A DNA stretch of 6,659 nucleotides from DASPPK01 sp041479575 (lineage in GTDB: Archaea > Thermoproteota > Bathyarchaeia > Bathyarchaeales > Bathycorpusculaceae): assembly GCA_041479575.1 (NCBI GenBank), contig JBGOYH010000120.1, forward strand, positions 1 to 6,659, given 5' to 3'. A model generated the notes under the pieces. That model saw nothing but the letters and a program-made list of their open reading frames with translations. It made no database searches and was not told the DNA's origin. Below, one piece after another: positions 5,079 through 6,659 of the stretch (position 1 is its first letter; the number at the start of each line of letters is the position of its first letter). The position numbers were made by a program, and so were the translations under genes.

Positions 5079-5088
5079 CTGTTAGTCC

Positions 5089-6546
5089 ATGGCCGGCAGA
5101 TTTCTTTCATTATTCAAACCTGTTGCAAGGATCCTACCAGAAATAAAAGTTCCAGAACGCAGAGTCCGCTTTAACGAGAAACTTTTCTGGACAGCGCTTG
5201 TGTTGATTATCTTTCTGGTGATGTCCGAAGTTCCTCTTTTCGGAATTCAGAAAAGCGCGTTGGGAGAACTTGCTGCGCTGAGGATAATCTTCGCCTCCAG
5301 CCGCGGCAGCCTCATGGAACTCGGAATAGGCCCGATAGTGACGGCAGGCTTGATACTGCAGCTTCTCGCCGGATCGCAGATGATCAAAGCTGATATGAGC
5401 AACTCTGAAGACAGGGGATTGTTCACGTCCGCAAGCAAAGTGTTCGCCATCCTTCTCACAGGAGTTCAGGCATCTGCCTACATAATAGGCGGTATGTACG
5501 GAACGCTAAGTGGCACTACAGCCGTAATTGTGTTTCTACAATTGATAGGAGCAGGCATAGTAGTATTGCTGTTAGATGAGCTGGTCCAAAAAGGATGGGG
5601 ATTCGGAAGTGGTATAAGCTTGTTCATCATGGCTGGTGTTGCTCAGCACATTTTCTGGCAAGCTTTCACGCCGTTGCCGGGTGTGGGAGACGTGACGCAA
5701 ACACACGGACTAAGCTACGGCTTCTTCTTTGCATTAGGTGAACTCTTGAGCACGGGGAAACCTATCTCAGACATTTGGCTGAGAGGTCAGAACCCATCAT
5801 TAGTGGGTCTACTTGCCACGATCGCCGCCTTCCTAGTCATAATTTACATGGAAGGCGTTAGAGTTGAATTGCCAACGTCATACGCTGGTTACAAAGGTTA
5901 CCGAAGCAGATATCCGATAAAGCTTCTGTACGTTTCTAACCTTCCGGTGATTTTCGCATCGGCCTTGTTTGCTAACGTATATTTCTTCTCGCAGCTTTTC
6001 TGGAGCATGAGCGGTCAACCGGTACCAGGCAGAAACCCGTGGCTTGACATCCTAGGGCAGTTCAACGTGATCCAGCCTACGACTACTGGCGGACAAGCTT
6101 CAATACAACCAATCGGAGGCCTCGTTTACTATGTGACGGCGCCTCGCAGTTTTGAACAGGTCATGACAGACCCGTTAAAAGCGTTCGGCTACCTTGGAAT
6201 ATTAGTAGCCTTCTGTGTTGTCTTCTCACTGACTTGGCTTGAGGTAGGCGGCTTGGGGCCGTCAACCGTTGCTAACCAGCTTGTAGATGCTGGCATGCAG
6301 ATTCCGGGATACAGGCGGTCAGGAAAAGCCGTAGAGTCAATTCTGAAACGCTATATTCCCGCAGTGACGGTTCTCGGTGGTATTGTTGTGGGGCTGATTG
6401 CTGGTGTCACAGATTTCTTTGGAGTCTTCGGTTCAGGGATGGGCATCCTTCTTTCTGTGGGCATAATCTATCAGTACTATGAAGTGCTGATGCAGGAAAG
6501 AGCGGCTGAAATGTATCCGGCGTTTAGGCGTTTATTCGGGGAATAG
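5089..6546 (+). CDS. secY: Protein translocase subunit SecY
   Basis: This 485-residue membrane protein is the channel subunit of the archaeal Sec translocon (with SecE and Sec-beta), which moves nascent chains across or into the membrane. Hydrophobic segments fit the ten-helix SecY fold: TM1 about 32-53, the plug/TM2a region 57-75 followed by IGPIVTAGLILQLLAGS (80-96), then about 115-137, 143-163, 170-190, 236-254, 277-301, 364-385, 425-445 and 444-463. The basic cytoplasmic loops used for ribosome docking are visible at GYKGYRSRYPIKLLY (267-281) and GYRRSGKAVESILKRYIP (407-424). The N-terminus FLSLFKPVARILPEIKVPERRVRF is archaeal in style, and the length is in the archaeal range. ATG 5089 has only a distant GGAG (5070-5073) upstream, so initiation probably depends on coupling to uL15. 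The place after uL15 is standard. Confidence 0.97.
   Translation: MAGRFLSLFKPVARILPEIKVPERRVRFNEKLFWTALVLIIFLVMSEVPLFGIQKSALGELAALRIIFASSRGSLMELGIGPIVTAGLILQLLAGSQMIKADMSNSEDRGLFTSASKVFAILLTGVQASAYIIGGMYGTLSGTTAVIVFLQLIGAGIVVLLLDELVQKGWGFGSGISLFIMAGVAQHIFWQAFTPLPGVGDVTQTHGLSYGFFFALGELLSTGKPISDIWLRGQNPSLVGLLATIAAFLVIIYMEGVRVELPTSYAGYKGYRSRYPIKLLYVSNLPVIFASALFANVYFFSQLFWSMSGQPVPGRNPWLDILGQFNVIQPTTTGGQASIQPIGGLVYYVTAPRSFEQVMTDPLKAFGYLGILVAFCVVFSLTWLEVGGLGPSTVANQLVDAGMQIPGYRRSGKAVESILKRYIPAVTVLGGIVVGLIAGVTDFFGVFGSGMGILLSVGIIYQYYEVLMQERAAEMYPAFRRLFGE
6538..6542 (+). promoter_or_regulatory. Shine-Dalgarno of the adenylate kinase gene
   Basis: GGGGA at 6538-6542 covers the last sense codons of secY and lies 8 bases before ATG 6551. 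This favours that start and suggests co-translation with secY. Confidence 0.45.
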
Positions 6547-6550
6547 CCCT

Positions 6551-6659
6551 ATGAACAGGACGATAATCGTTACTGGAATACCGGGGACTGGAAAGACCAC
6601 TGTTTGCGGTTTTGTTGAGAAGCTTGCCAAGAACGCTGGAGTCCAGGTCACCGTGATAA
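6551..6659 (+). CDS. adkA: Archaeal-type adenylate kinase, N-terminal fragment cut by window end
   Basis: Only the first 36 residues are present, and the frame is open to the window end. The start TIIVTGIPGTGKTTV places a Walker A P-loop (GIPGTGKTT, residues 9-17) after the first beta strand. An amphipathic helix with VEKLAKNAGVQVTVI follows. This matches the N-terminus of archaeal adenylate kinases, which convert ATP plus AMP to two ADP and differ from the bacterial enzyme. The gene stands 4 bases after secY, exactly where archaeal spc clusters carry adk. From the fragment alone another small P-loop NMP kinase is possible; the gene order makes AdkA the best call. Confidence 0.82.
   Translation, partial: MNRTIIVTGIPGTGKTTVCGFVEKLAKNAGVQVTVI

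Overview
The window is an archaeal chromosome segment carrying the distal part of the 'spc' ribosomal-protein cluster, with every gene on the + strand. The archaeal assignment rests on three things: eL32 and eL19, which bacteria lack, sit between uL6 and uL18; uS5 has the archaeal/eukaryotic Cys-rich signature; and SecY is followed by an archaeal-type adenylate kinase. Base composition is moderate (about 45-48% GC where I counted by hand). GTG and TTG starts are frequent and good Shine-Dalgarno motifs are common. The lineage cannot be fixed from this sequence alone. The style of uL15 and SecY suggests a member of the Thermoproteota/TACK group (for example a Bathyarchaeia-like lineage), but that is a low-confidence impression.

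Layout from left to right: the C-terminal end of uL5 (1-190), uS14 (206-370, a short zinc protein), uS8 (382-768), uL6 (781-1329), eL32 with an unusual acidic/Lys-rich tail (1326-1880), eL19 (1877-2332), uL18 (2332-2937), uS5 (2934-3596), uL30 (3597-4085), a 92-base gap with a candidate promoter and a 12-bp direct repeat, a small heat-shock-like (Hsp20/alpha-crystallin) gene with a very basic N-terminal extension (4178-4633), uL15 (4638-5078), SecY (5089-6546), and the start of an archaeal adenylate kinase (6551-end, cut by the window). From uL6 to uL30 the genes overlap by 1-4 bases or abut exactly, which indicates one transcript and translational coupling.

Functionally, the cluster supplies proteins of both ribosomal subunits, the SecY translocon that receives nascent chains, and a nucleotide-balancing kinase. 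The one departure from the usual archaeal order (uL30-uL15-secY-adk) is the inserted Hsp20-like gene. It has its own putative TATA box, is AT-rich in its 5' half, and ends with the Shine-Dalgarno of uL15 inside its last codons. It is therefore placed so that its expression could be tied to that of uL15, SecY and adenylate kinase. Its N-terminus has 19 Lys/Arg and one acidic residue in the first 50, which resembles a ribosomal-protein tail. A ribosome- or RNA-associated chaperone-like protein is the most interesting hypothesis in the window.

I see no tRNA, rRNA, CRISPR array, insertion sequence or broken gene. No stretch over 300 bases lacks a gene.
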